Shown in pieces: positions 31,387-42,362 of a DNA stretch of 64,000 nt. A model generated the notes under the pieces. The model had not been told where the DNA came from. It saw only the letters and a program-made list of their open reading frames with translations, and did no database searches. The stretch covers positions 1,595,310 to 1,659,309 of the forward strand of contig JAJVDF010000137.1 of assembly GCA_022410635.1 (NCBI GenBank), given 5' to 3'. Source of the DNA: Tretioscincus oriximinensis. Its lineage: Eukaryota > Chordata > Lepidosauria > Squamata > Gymnophthalmidae. A program made the translations under genes and the position numbers. Position 1 is the stretch's first letter, and each line of letters starts with the position of its first letter.

Positions 31387-33037
31387 ACTGTCCATACCGA
31401 CCACAAGAACTTGGAAGTCTTCATGACCCCTTCCAAACACAATTCCCGCCAATCGCGTTGGTCTGAATTTTTCTCCAATTTTGATTTCTCTATCCAATAC
31501 ATTTCTGGGAAGGACAATTGCCTTGCTAATGCCCTATCCAGAAAGCCGCAATACTGCCACAGCCACATTCCAGTTGATCCTGAAACAGTACTTTCACCAA
31601 CACATTTGGGCATCTGTTCCTTCGTACTTCAACCGACCAATCCACTATATGGTCTCATCAAAGATGCACTTCCTACTAACTCTTGGTTCCTGCACAACAA
31701 CCATCTCATGGACATTTCTGCCAACCTTCCTACCTTCAAGGGTAAAGTTTATGTCCCCCTTTCTGTACGCCCTGCATTACTGGCTCACCACCATGATTCC
31801 TCAACTGACGGCCACTTCAGCTTTCTATGCACCTTAGCCCCGATATGCCGATCTTATTGGTGGCCTTCTCTCCAAAAAGATGTCTCCGCCTATGTCTTCT
31901 TTTGCCCTATCTGCATTCAAACAAAGATCCCTTGGTGCAAGCATCCTGTTTACTCATGCCCCTGCCTGCACCTACTCACCCATGGCAGGAGATTACAATG
32001 GACTTTCTGGTTGGCTTGCCTTAATCCAATGGCATGATCAGGATCTGGCACGTGGTTGACCGTTTTTCCAAGATGGCTCACTTTATTCCGCTCAAGTCTC
32101 TCCCCGCTGCACCGCAACTTGCTAGACATTTTTGGGATAACATTTTCAGATTATATGGGGTCCCTGAGCGCATCATTTCTGACCGTGGCCCTCAGATGAC
32201 AGCACGCTTTTGGCGCACCTTCACCAAACTTTAGGGATCTCTAATGGCCTTCAGCTCAGCCTTTCACCCCAAGACTGATGGCAAGAATGAGAGAAACTTG
32301 CAAAACATCATAAGACTCTTATGCTCTTATGTTAATTTCCAGCAATTTGATTGGCTCTCTTACTGCTCTCTGTGTGAATTTGCCTATAATAATTCTATCC
32401 ATTCCTCCACAGGTCTCTCCCCATTCCAGTCTGTCTATGGCTCTTCTCTTTCCNTCTTCCCACCCCTCATCTCTGATGAGTCTCTCCCTCCTTCCCTATC
32501 CCGTTGGTTAGATTCCGCTTCTGAAGTTTGGGACAAGATCCACGATGCCCTCAATTTCCTTCTGCCTCCTCCAAGCATTTTGCTGATCACTACAGAACCC
32601 AGGGTCCTTCTATTTCTGTTGGCGACCACATTTGGCTCTCCATACATAATCTCCGCTGTCTGAGACCCTCCCGTAAGCTGGACTACAAATTTATTGCCCC
32701 CTTTGAAGTAGTCCAGCAAATCGACTCAGTCTCATTTAAATTACGCCAACCCAGATACATGAAGGTCCACCATTCACTCCTCCTCCCTCAGCCTCCTCCC
32801 TCTCTCCTACATGCCACTCAGCCTTTCCGTCCTCCACCCATCATGGTTGGACAGGATGAACACTTCGAGGTATCAGACATTCTGGACTCCCGGTTCTTCC
32901 ACGGTGAACTCCAATGCCTTGTCCACTGGAAAGGCTACCCTGTTCCTGAACGCTCCTGGGTGTGTTCCACTGATGTCCGCGGCCCCTCTCTTCTCCGTCG
33001 CTTCCATTCCAGTTTTCCCAGCAAGCCATGTCCTTGA
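31387..33037 (+). pseudogene. Gypsy pol 3' region (RNase H end, integrase, chromodomain), broken
   Basis: Pol would have inserted the element cDNA into chromatin. Seen in order: HTDHKNLEVF and LANALSRKP (31390-31550), the end of RNase H; the zinc-binding HHCC domain with its two His and CPIC (31786-31920); the integrase core with the first Asp in MDFLVGLP (~32000), the second in ISDRGPQ (~32180) and the Glu in DGKNERNLQ (~32290); and a chromodomain with FEVSDILDSRF and LVHWKGYP (32858-32950). Breaks: frame changes near 31950-32030, an in-frame stop at 32232-32234, and another frame change near 32550. An unresolved base lies at 32454. It cannot make a working protein. Confidence 0.9.
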
Positions 33038-33297
33038 CCTGCCTCCCGTCCTCCTCTCCTTTTCCTGTCCTTTTTTCTTTTTGTCTCCTTCTCCTTTTCT
33101 TCCTCCTCTCCTTCATGCTCCCCCCTTGGGTACCACTCTTTGGGGGTGGGAGATGATGCTAAGTCCTCCTATCCTATAATTTTGCTCTCTCCCTTCTCTA
33201 CTCTCACTTGCGGTCTTTTGAACTATTTCACCCACCAGCGGGAAAGTTAACTGTCCTCATTGGTCTGTGTCTTCATGTAGGTGGAGCCACCGTCTTG

Positions 33298-33306
33298 CAT
33301 ATAATC
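33298..33306 (+). promoter_or_regulatory. TATA-like box of Gypsy LTR
   Basis: CATATAATC lies in the U3 part of the LTR, ~97 bp before the AATAAA signal. Confidence 0.45.
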
Positions 33307-33394
33307 CAGCTTCTTTCACTTTCTATTCTAACTCTTTATTTACTGCAGAAGTTAACTCCTAACTTCTAGTCTTACTTCTGGTCTTATTTCTATC

Positions 33395-33400
33395 AATAAA
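33395..33400 (+). terminator. Polyadenylation signal of Gypsy LTR
   Basis: AATAAA placed ~60 bp before the LTR end, the usual R-region position. Confidence 0.5.
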
Positions 33401-33461
33401 TATTTTTCAACAAAATTGCTTCCCTTGTGATTCCTGGATTTGGAGCTCTGCAANCCTAACA

Positions 33462-33505
33462 CTGAGGTGCTATGAGAACCTTTGCTAGATTATCACGGCT
33501 ATTTG
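33462..33505 (+). mobile_element. Fold-back repeat, continuation after the Gypsy LTR
   Basis: CTGAGGTGCTATGAGAACC, TTTGCTAG, then ATTATCACGGCTATTTGG: the tail of the unit split by the Gypsy element (see 31285-31386). Confidence 0.6.
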
Positions 33506-33751
33506 GAAATCAAGGGACTTTTTCAGGAGGCGGGCAACGACCAATAAGTAAAACTTTACTTTGATTGACAAATTGCTTTGAATATCTTGATAATTAACTA
33601 AAATAACAACATAATATGTGCAAATTCTTGCATGTTTCCTAATTTGCAAAAATGCTGCTTAAGGAACATTAATAAAGGGGTTTACAAAATAAAGTTAAAA
33701 TCTAGGTTAAAAGCAGTTGGTCTTTTATATAAATCAGTAGGAATAAACTGG

Positions 33752-33846
33752 GGCCCTGTCCCCCCTGAGCCTTATTCTGGATTCTATTTTGGTCCAGAGC
33801 TTGGCCATCCACATGTGAGCGTGGACTATGGCAGGCCCCATTCAAT
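33752..33846. mobile_element. MITE A, left half
   Basis: CTGTCCCCCCTGAGCCTTAT, CTTGGCCATCCACATGTGAG and GGACTATGGCAGGCCCCATT. The copy ends at the centre. Confidence 0.8.
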
Positions 33847-33884
33847 GATGATGATGGTGACAATTCCCATATCANCCTTCCTGT

Positions 33885-34222
33885 GCCTTAAGAGCTGCAG
33901 GGGAGGCCTCCTGATTGTACCACCTCCCTCAGTGGCAAAGAGGGAGGAAACCCTGGTCAGGGCCTTCTCTGTGGCAGCCCCTAGGATATGGAACAGCCTC
34001 CCCTTTGAGGAGCATCTATTACCATCTCTGTGTACATTCANAAAACGCTTGAAGAATGCACCTCTTTAGCTTGGTCTTTGGCTGAAAAAACTGCTCTCCC
34101 TTCCNTACTTTTAGATGTGGCTGTTTAATACATTAATTTGGTTTTCATTCTAAACTGCCTTGAGACCTTCAGGTACAGGGGAGTAAGGAAATGTGAATAA
34201 ACAAATAAACAAATAATCGAGA
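33885..34222 (+). mobile_element. L2-type LINE, ORF2 C-terminus to 3' end
   Basis: Plus strand: CTGATTGTACCACCTCCCTC, GTGGCAAAGAGGGAGG, CAGGGCCTTCTCTGTGGC, GATATGGAACAGCCTCCCC, CACCTCTTTAGCTTGGTC, then the 3' tail GCCTTGAGACCTTCAGGTAC and (AAATAAAC)n. The last ORF2 codons read AFSVAAPRIWNSLP, a pattern typical of the L2 clade. Two unresolved bases and frame breaks are present. Confidence 0.85.
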
Positions 34223-36224
34223 GGAAGAAGGGGAAAATGTCAAGCTGCACATTTTCCAAGATCATTACAATGAAAGTGCAAGCAAAATATATATGTATCT
34301 TAGGACTCTACTCACCCCCCCAATCGCATTTCAAAAGAGCTCCTTTCCCAATTAATCTTGATTCCTCTATGTGGAGAGGAAGGGAAAAGATCAGATGTGC
34401 TGTAGGTCAAAGCCGCCTTTTCAATTTGGTTTTAAATAACCTAAAGAAACAGCTATCTTTGTAAAAAGAAAGAAAATGCTGACACCACAGTTGGTCAGGT
34501 ATTATAAATATAAAGGAGATTGCACGCTGGATAGAAGGTTGCGGGAGAAAAGGTAAATAATATGTCACTGCTTGCTGGCTCCACAATATTGGATGAAACC
34601 AAAAAGAGGTTGGGGCCCGCGATAAATCTGCATTTTAGTCCATAACCAAAAGTCGTATTCACTTCCACAAGCATTAAAAAAAGAGAGAGATACAAAGCTG
34701 GCTGTCTTCCTCTCAGCTGCTGCGTACAAACAAAATTTACTCATTCAGTTTCGTTGCCACACTAAGCACCCTGCCCTGTATCTAAACACAAGGTTAATAG
34801 AGATTTCTGAAATGAGATTTCTGTACAGTGGACTTGAATAAGCAGTCCTAACCCAAAGCTAGAACAGAAACAGACTCCAGCTGCGATAAAGGGAGCAAAA
34901 AGAACCCCACACATACATCACTTCTAATTTTCCTCCCTGCTTCTTGTTTCTCCATCATATTTCTCGGTACTCTCATGACATTACTTGCCCCATAAGTAAT
35001 TGCTGTGTATTTTAATACAATGCCCAGCATTNTTTGGGAACTGAGAGCCAATGAGAATTTTTCAGCTAGCCTCAAAGTTCCTTGAGATTTACCAAGTTCA
35101 CATTACTGAATGTCTCTTCTAAGCAATTTTTCANATTTNAAAAAAAGTCTGCTGCAGAGTTGAGAAAAATGAGCTAATAGAAAAACCGGGACCACAAGCC
35201 TTTTTAGTGAGTTGATCGCTAAACTTCCCTGAGCAATGGGGCAAATTCCACATGATGTTGCTGCCAACATGCTAAATAGCCTTAATGGGGATGCAGCCTT
35301 TACTGATAGCCTTCAACCTCAGACCAAACGGAGCCTGGGCTCTGCCTTGTTGCTCGGTATTTCTCAGCTGTTCTAACTAGACACCAATGAGTTTGTTCCT
35401 CCTTTCTGCATTCAGCATCAGAAGGACTACCCAACTGTTCCTCCTTTTCCTCCTCGTCTATAGTCCTAGAAGAAGCTCTGCCAGCTGTGCAGGCACCACG
35501 ACATCTAAGGGCCTTTGAGTTATACCAATCTACCTGAAAACAAATGATATGTCAACTGCATACCTTGGGAACACAATTATCCCTATTTCCATCCTTAAAC
35601 AAGCCTGGCCCCCTTCCCATAACCATGGCTACATATAAATCCAGTTTTCCTGATGGGAATTGCTGAACTGTGACCCTGTTCCTCTGGCACTTGGAAAGTC
35701 CTGCCACAGCGCGTTTCCTTTGACACAGAATTAATCCCGGACCTTCGAGCTGATGTGGCCAGCTTGCCACGCCATGCAGTTTTGTATAACATGATTTTCC
35801 ACCTGTCATGCTTCTCGTCGCTTATTCCCCCTCCTCAAAAAAGTATCCCGCAGTAAACCATAATTGAAAAACAGACAACTTCCTGAATCAAATGGGACTC
35901 TGACCCAAATCAGGGTGGAAGGAGTCATAATTCACTTTGGCACCCTAATTAATTATCACACAAATTGCTTATTGATTTCCTTGTAGTCACTCTGACACAG
36001 TATGAAGCACATGCGCTCCATGCAAAGCGTTGAGCGCACCAGGAATGACTGCAAGTCAAAACGCAGCGGAGGTTTTGGAAATGCAGAAACGAAGTAGGCG
36101 CAGCCACAGAACCAAGAGCCCAGGGGCGGCTCTTCCTACGTCTGGGTGTCCCAAGGCCAAGAGCATCTGCGTTTGAGGAAGGCGTCTTGAGCTCAGCCAC
36201 CTTCTTTAGGTACCAAAGGAAATC
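34223..36224. other. Unassigned sequence
   Basis: Two kilobases without a recognised gene or repeat. 35940-35985 (CTAATTAATTATCACAC) is AT-rich and could be conserved non-coding sequence. Confidence 0.3.
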
Positions 36225-36495
36225 AAGCAGAACGTTCACTGGAAGGGCACATCAGAAACCTGAAACTCGCTTTGGCCATATAATGAGGAAACATCAGGAT
36301 TCATTGGGAAAGATGGAGGTCAAGGGGAGAGCCAAGAACAGAGCCAAGGACGAGATGTCAGAAAGGGTCATGAAAGCCCCAAGGGTGAGATTAGTGAGAC
36401 TTTGGGAAGCAGGCGAAGGCAAAGGGTCCTTGCATGTAGTGATCCATCTGGCCACAAAGNCTAAAACAACTGAGCAACGAAATAACAATAACCTT
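36225..36495 (+). pseudogene. Bov-B (RTE) LINE ORF2 C-terminal remnant
   Basis: A degraded plus-strand 3' end of an RTE/Bov-B LINE. Open stretch 36187-36528 includes FGHIMRKHQDSLGK, then a basic region where the family has its RRRGRQ block, then ending in a 'SLHVVIHLATK' segment where the family has '..VHGVAKSR'. It closes with ACAACTGAGCAACG and an AACAATAAC tail, as Bov-B ends do. Bov-B is typical of squamates. The family match is from memory and several positions have diverged. Confidence 0.65.
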
Positions 36496-36685
36496 CTCAC
36501 CCAAGTACTGGCTCCAAGGGATGTGTAAAGCCCGGGATGTATTCAAAAATGCAACTCAATAGTTTGCATTTGAACCTGTTCGCATCCAGCTAACTATGTG
36601 GCTGTTCAAATATCCAGAAATGCAATCCAACTTAGCCTTCAAAAGAGATTCCTTTCAATGGCATTTTCTTGTTCACAAATGAATT

Positions 36686-36875
36686 GCAAAGCGGCTAGTA
36701 GCAGAGACTAACATTAGAAATGTAAGTGGCATAAGCTTTCGTAGACACGTCTCCTTCTTCAGATACATATTGTCCACGAAAGCTTATGCCATCTCCTTTT
36801 CTACTGTGAGTCTTTAAGTGCTACTAGCCCCTTTGCTGAACTTTCTACTAGACTAACACGGCTAGTTCTCTGAAA
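36686..36875. mobile_element. Fold-back repeat, inverted dimer with two hairpin ends
   Basis: The left unit (minus) has GCGGCTAGTAGCAGAGACTA, then GGCATAAGCTTTCGTAGACA and CCTTCTTCAGAT. The right unit (plus) begins at the partial hairpin GTCCACGAAAGCTTATGCC and runs CTTTAAGTGCTACTAGCCCC, CTAGACTAACACGGCTAG and TTCTCTGAAA. The minus-strand core is CTGAAGA (complement 36756-36762), a four-of-five paired stem with loop CGTG, then GAAAGCTTATGCC. Confidence 0.75.
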
Positions 36876-37632
36876 CTGTTGGGGCTCCTCAGGCGCCATA
36901 GCACACTCCCGAGGTCTACCTTTATGGGGACTTGAACTCTCAGCCTTGTGTGCCACATACGATGTTAACCGAATTAGCTGGTTGTGCCATAAATTGGGTA
37001 TCTTGTTTTGCCATTGTTGCCTGTGTAAACACATCTGTTTGCTTGATTGATTAGCTGTTTGCATTTAAGTTACGTGTATCTTTTCAAGGCAAAACCAAGC
37101 CAAATTAAACTGGTCAAATAATCTGTGTTCCGGAGAATGGGCTGCTTCAGTTCACTCGAATTCCAGACAAGAGACGTAGGCAAGAAAGCAAATTCAAATG
37201 CGAACTGAATTTTGCACGCGTGCATTGGTTTATTCCTCAAGTGAAGAGACACATCTCTCTTGGTTCTCCACAGAATCTTGTCAGAAAACTACTTGGAGGA
37301 TCTTACAGAAAATTAATAACTGTACAAAAGCGAATCCTCTAGTCCTCTCCAATATTTGCTTGTTTGTGTACCTACTTGCATTTAGATTCTGCCCTCTACC
37401 CAGATCACAAAAAAAATAATAATCATGAAAGCAAGTAAAACAGTTAAAAATAATAACAGGGCGAGGAAGGAGAAGGCAGCTGAAGGCAGCCCAGGGGACC
37501 AGTTGCACCTGGAGAGGCTCCTTCTGCCCATCTCCACCTTCTGCCGTCTGGCCCTGCTTGGATACTCCAGGGCAACGGAGTCGGTCAGTCCACACAGCCA
37601 GGTCCCCCTGGATAAGAACGAAACTCCTCCTA
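36876..37632. other. Unassigned sequence
   Basis: No recognised gene. 37350-37430 may contain a short decayed LINE tail (TACTTGCATTTAGATTCTGC). Confidence 0.3.
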
Positions 37633-37845
37633 ATTCAAAGAAATAACCAAGCGAGTCTGAGTCCAGGAAACCCAGCAAGGGGCCCCCATAGAGACGAGTG
37701 AGCCACAAGGGGAGCGGCATGAGCTTTCGTAGACAAGGCTGCTGATCCGGATGCTGGGAAAGAGGAAGACAAGTCTCCAGAAGCTCCTGCGGCCTCCCTT
37801 TTCCTTCTTTGTCTCCAAAGGGCCACAAGAGCCCCTTGCTTGAGC
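37633..37845. mobile_element. Fold-back repeat, near-complete inverted dimer
   Basis: The left monomer starts at AAAGAAATAACCAAGCGAGT and runs to CGGCATGAGCTTTCGTAGAC. The right arm runs CTCCAGAAGCTCCTGCGGCC, TTTTCCTTCTTTGTCTCCAA and GGGCCACAAGAGCCCCTTGC. The hairpin core of the left unit has decayed (CCGGATCAG where others have CTGAAGAAG). Confidence 0.7.
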
Positions 37846-38863
37846 TCAATTGCAAATGGAACATACCAGGCCCACAGATCCATAGGGGCAGGAATGGCCC
37901 CAGGCAGCCCCCCCTTAACCCACACTTTGCCAGGGAACAGGCAGGGGCTCTATTGAGCAAGGAAGCCGAGGTCTTTTACGATGCTTCATGGGCTGTAAAA
38001 AACCTCCACCCAAAGGGTATTGAAATGCCTACACGGCTGGGCAGCTGCTTTTGGTAAAGAAAGTGAAGGTCTTTTTAATACAAATCACTCCCTAGGAAGC
38101 CTGAGCTGCAGTTCAAGCTGCTTAATTCAAAGAGTTATATTGCTCATTTTCACAAACTTTTATGTGACATTAATCAGGCCTAGCTATTTTTATTATTCAT
38201 TTATAACAATGGTAATCTAGCATGACTAGACTCTTTAACCAGCGCATTAAAAGCTTTTCCTCCCTAAAGTGGGATTTAGTGGGAGAAATTAAGATTTTTT
38301 TTAGCATAATCTGCTCACGGGTGTATNCTGCATTTACTGAAGATTAACAAAAGAGTTTCATTATTAAATAGTCATTAACTGTTCAATTGTCACCGCTCCG
38401 TACTGAGTATTGAAAAGGAAACAGCCTTGCATACAGATGCAACATTCAGAGCCACACAGATTTTGCACCACCAAAGGTTTAGTGGCACAAACTGCACAGG
38501 CCAATGCAGGCGACACACAGCTTGAATGGGCTGAATGGGATGTTTTGTAAGGGTGACGGGGACACATCATGCTGATACTTTGTTTTCTTGTTAACCTCAT
38601 TATCCTTTTATGTTCAAATGATTTTAAGTTTTCCAAATTTGATATAGTCAACTGATCAATCAATAAACAATCCTATGCTGGCTTCTGCTCCAAGTCTCTT
38701 TGGTTTCCCTCTGCTGCTCACAGTTCCTTGGCACTCTGGGAGCCCCAACACTGCCACAAGGTGTCTGTTGTGAAAAGAAAAATAGAAGGTTTATGTAAGT
38801 TGCTTTGAATCCCTCTGGGTTGAGAAAAGTGGAACATAAATAAAAAGTGAAGTGAAATAAAAC
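37846..38863. other. Unassigned, AT-rich stretch that may be conserved non-coding sequence
   Basis: 38090-38350 is low-repeat, AT-rich and homeodomain-site-rich (CATTAATCAGGCC, TTTATTATTCATTTATAAC). 38800-38862 resembles a retroposon tail (CTTTGAATCCCTCTGGGTTG) that leads into the microsatellite. Confidence 0.25.
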
Positions 38864-39018
38864 CCTCCTCCTCCTCCTCCTCCTCCTCCTCCTCCTCCTC
38901 CTTCTTCTTCTTCTTCTTCTTCTTCTTCTTCTTCTTCTTCTTCTTCTTCTTCTTCTTCTTCTTCTTCTTCTTCTTCTTCTTCTTCTTCTTCTTCTTCTTC
39001 TTCTTCTTCTTCTTCTTC
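38864..39018. repeat. Compound (TCC)n(TTC)n microsatellite, GAA on the minus strand
   Basis: About 12 TCC/CTC units (38864-38901) are followed by 117 bases of uninterrupted TTC (38902-39018), i.e. 39 units; the minus strand reads (GAA)39. The tract lies at the A-rich end of a retroposon-like tail, from which it probably expanded. Long Lys/Glu frames across it are artefacts. Confidence 0.97.
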
Positions 39019-40087
39019 CTCTTCTCAGTAGACCTATTTAAATATTCAACTGGCATCCCATGAGCCCATGGGATGGGACAAGGAAGTGTGCAGAAGAGCA
39101 CAGACCTCCTTGTTCAGGTTTCCTAAGGGAATTCACTTTGACAGTAAAATCCAGGGCTCCCCCAGAACATGCTGCCCGAGTGCCTTGCTCTAGGGCAAGT
39201 GGTCCCCTTGACAGGGGCTTATTCCAGAAGCAGGTTTCTCTGGAACAGTCAAGCCCTGACAAAGACAAAAAGAGCCCCCCTGTACCACCCTAAATGTAAA
39301 TGGGGAGGGTGCAGCCTTCCAATGAATCCCCCCCCCCCCCCCAGATCTCTGCCTTTGTCTCCTTGCAGGGTTGTCATGCTGCCATCAACCCCTGAAGAGC
39401 CTCTGATCTGAAATGAGCGATGGGGTTTATTCATCTCATTGTTTCGGCATTTGCTCCAGCTAATGCAGCCTGACACTTCCTAATATGATCAGCCCTTCAT
39501 ACGCAAATGACGACAACCAACACTAATTCGAACTGATCCTAACAAGAGATGATGGAGAAAGTTGTTGGCACACTGGAACAGAAAGTTGAGGACCCTCCGG
39601 CTTGTTTTCTAATGGAACAACGTGCGTTGAGCCAGCCGTGGGGAGGGGAGCAAGGGGAAGGGGGCGCCTCTGGTTTCATGGCCATGGGCACACCCAGAAC
39701 ATCAAAGCCAGGATTGGTTTCTGCTCACAACTGGTCCCAGGACAGGGCTTTTTCAGGGAATGGAAGCACAATTAATCATTCAGAAGGGGCCTAAAAACCT
39801 TCCTGTTTAATTCTCTAGTCTGAGCCTAGATTAGGATTTGAAACTTCTGGCTTCCCTTTCTAGGCTGAGTCTAAGCACTTATGGTTAAGGAAAGAGTTAT
39901 GCTTGTTCCCATGTGTGTTTTTACCATGTGACTTTTTTAATGAGATGTTTAATGTATTTTGATTACTTTAAGGTTTTGTACCATCTTTGGTGGATCTGAC
40001 TGAAGGAATAACATCACATATGGGGATTTTTGTTAACGAGGTGGAACACCTTGCAAACTCCTCTAGGACTAGCAGAAATCCTTAACA
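39019..40087. other. Unassigned sequence
   Basis: A 15-base C run lies at 39328-39342. No recognised gene; 39700-39850 could hold old LINE material, but it is not secure. Confidence 0.3.
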
Positions 40088-40500
40088 AATATAGAACCAT
40101 AGCGTTGGAAGGGACCTCCAGGGTCATGGGCTCCAACCCCATGCTAAATGCAGGATTCACTGAAACATCCCAGGCAGATGGCTGCCCAGCCTCTATTTGA
40201 AGGCTTCTAACGGAGGAGAGCTCACCACTTCGCTCCATCCTGGAGGCAGCACCAAGGTATCCATTCTAGTAGTCTAATTTGTCTCATGGCTCTCTCATTT
40301 GCCTTGAAGCAATCTAGGCAATCATCACCTCTTCTGAAGTTCCATAGACCTGGGTGACAAAAATCCATCCCTTGTCCCATAAGCTTAAAAAAGGGTCCCC
40401 TGGTCCTAGTGTTGCATGATAGAAAAAATATTTTTTCTATATTTGCCTTGTCCACCCCATGCAAGATTTGGCACACTTTAGTCAGATCACCTGGTCGTAC
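40088..40500 (-). mobile_element. CR1 LINE 3' fragments, two joined pieces
   Basis: 40088-40235 is the second CR1 subfamily (GTTGGAAGGGACCTCCAGGG, CAGATGGCTGCCCAGCC). At about 40236 the sequence switches to another CR1 segment (CTCCATCCTGGAGGCAGC, then a 'VLQLDKANIEKIF' type frame on the minus strand and GTTGCATGATAG). It is either two insertions or a rearranged copy. Confidence 0.7.
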
Positions 40501-41167
40501 CTCTTTTGCGTATATCTACAATCTCTTTGGTGCAAGGATTATTTTAGATAAACCCATCCCGTGTCAGAAGCTTTTTATATTCTGACCGAAAGGTTTCTCC
40601 TGAGCCTCTAAAATCATATAATACTGATAATTGTGTTCGTTGTCCATTGCCTGTGAGTCATCCAGAAGCTATTTAAGTCACCTAAACAGGATCAAATAAA
40701 CGGTCCCACCAGAATAGCCTTTTTTTATCTGGAGACCATCCTTTATTCTGCAAACCATTATCAGATCCTCATTATCTATTAAGATCTACTTCCCTTCATT
40801 CTAAAAAAAATACTTAAGAACATGCTAAAAATGGAAGCCAGTTCCAATTTGAGTCAAAGCTTTTAAGAAAACTTTGCTCCAATATTCAGCTGAGTTCCAT
40901 GCATATCAAGCTACACACTTGCTCAGAGCTCATTATATCATTTTTGGCATTTATCTTCAATCAGTTTACTACGATCCCATTTAGAGATGATTATTTTTAA
41001 AAAAGGCAGTGGGGAGGGTGGGGAAGGGGCAGGATTGTGAAAGTGAAATGAAGGTGGAATGACGCGCACCAACGAGGATCCCTCAAAGTAGTGCCTGAAT
41101 GATTAATAATTGTTGATGGCTCCATTAATACAGTTGGGTGGACTTCAGTAACCTTTACTTCAACACA
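40501..41167. other. Unassigned AT-rich sequence
   Basis: No recognised gene or repeat; an A-run lies near 40805. Confidence 0.3.
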
Positions 41168-41392
41168 GCTTGGAATGGAGGAAGGAAGGAGCAGCAGAAT
41201 GGGAGAACAGGAAAAGAAAGGAGGAAGGAAGAGAGGGAGGAATAAGGGGAGGGAGGAGGAGGAGAGAAGAAGGAGGGGAGGTATGGGGAAAGCAGAGGGA
41301 GAGGAGAAAGAAAGGGAAGGGATGGTTGGAGGATGGTTGGAGGGTGGGAAGGAAAGGGAGGAAGGGACAAGGAGGAAGAGGAGAAGAGTTAC
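41168..41392. repeat. Polypurine tract (GGA/GAA)
   Basis: About 225 bp almost wholly A and G on the plus strand. Frames across it are Glu/Arg/Gly-rich artefacts. Confidence 0.85.
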
Positions 41393-41573
41393 TTCAACTT
41401 GCCTTATTTTATTCTCTCCTGCCTCTCTACCTGTTGTACATCTCGATGTTGTCCTACCCCTTGTTAGCAACCCAACTGCATTTACTGTCTGTTTTACAGG
41501 TCAAACAGTAAAAACAAAGAACATAGAAAAACACACAGGGTTCAAGGGGCGGAGGTGGAGAGGAGAATAAACC
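41393..41573. other. Spacer between polypurine and polypyrimidine tracts
   Basis: Ordinary sequence of ~180 bp; nothing recognised. Confidence 0.3.
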
Positions 41574-41650
41574 TTCCTCCTTTTCCTCTCCTCCTCCTTC
41601 TTCTTCTTCCCCTTCTCCTTCTGCTTCTTCTCCTCCTCCTCCTCCTTCTA
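41574..41650. repeat. Polypyrimidine tract (TCC/TTC)
   Basis: About 75 bp of C/T-only sequence, complementary in type to the tract at 41168-41392. Confidence 0.85.
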
Positions 41651-42284
41651 TAAAAAATGCCTGCAGATGCAACTTCTTCCTTACAAGAAAATGCTTCCCG
41701 ACCAGGCTTTGCAGGCTTCGGTTAAGGGAAGGCATGGGGGAGCCCACTCCATCTGCTCATCCTGGAAGAATGCTGCCTGGGGCACCTGCTCCAGGGTGCA
41801 AACTCACCAGGCAGCCCCCAGGGACTTGGTCCTGCCGCTGCCGCCGCTTGTTCACTCAGCTCCCAGCTCTCTGCTCAACCTGAAGAAATGTCCCTGAAGG
41901 TATTTTTTACACTAGCACAAAACAATAAAACAGAAGGAACGCTGTGATTCATTAAATACCAAAGTGCTGCACTTAACTCTGCTTCCCCTTTAATAGGCAG
42001 ATTGGATGCCTCAGTTCTCCCAAAATACCCAACAGGACTTGTCAAGGAACACAACTGGCCAAGCTACAGTGGCTCTTATGTGTTATGATTAACCTTTCAC
42101 CGCTGCTGCCACTGCTGCTGCCGCTGCTCCCATTGTTATCTGCAAACCCACAAACTGGATCTGTGTTTTGAACCAAATGTGCCAGAGGTATCAATATGCC
42201 AAGAAACCCTTGTTATAGTTTTGGAAATTAACTCGCTTTTAAAATTTGAGCATATTAAGCGTCATCATTAAAAACCATAGCATT
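41651..42284. other. Unassigned, with short GCT/GCC-rich spots
   Basis: 41830-41850 and 42100-42130 are (GCT/GCC)-rich, only a few units each. No gene recognised. Confidence 0.3.
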
Positions 42285-42362
42285 GTCATTTCGTAGACTC
42301 ATAGTTGGAAGGGACCTCCTGGGTCATTGGGTCTGACCACCTGCTCAATGCAGGATGCTGGG
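42285..42362 (-). mobile_element. CR1 LINE tail, second subfamily
   Basis: TTCGTAGACTCATAGTTGGA, GGGACCTCCTGGGTCATTGG and CACCTGCTCAATGCAGG. Short terminal fragment. Confidence 0.75.

Larger units (their letters stand above)
31387..33461 (+). mobile_element. Ty3/Gypsy chromodomain retrotransposon, 5'-truncated
   Basis: The 3' part of a Ty3/Gypsy element of the vertebrate chromodomain-bearing type. In order it holds the end of RNase H, the integrase zinc-binding and catalytic domains, a C-terminal chromodomain, a polypurine tract (TTTGGGGGTGGGAG, 33140-33153) and a 3' LTR. Gag, protease, most of reverse transcriptase and the 5' LTR are missing. It interrupts a fold-back repeat. Confidence 0.9.
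33154..33461 (+). repeat. Gypsy 3' LTR
   Basis: Begins TGATGCTAAG directly after the polypurine tract and ends CCTAACA, so it starts with TG and ends with CA; ~308 bp. It contains a CCAAT-type ATTGG (33260), a TATA-like CATATAATC (33298-33306) and AATAAA at 33395-33400, in the U3-R order expected for an LTR. Confidence 0.8.

Noticed and set aside
38718..39101. Open frame rich in Lys and Glu across the TTC tract (minus strand)
   Set aside because: It is a translation of the GAA/GGA microsatellite, not a protein.
41170..41570. Arg/Glu/Gly-rich open frames
   Set aside because: They are produced by the polypurine tract; there are no domains.
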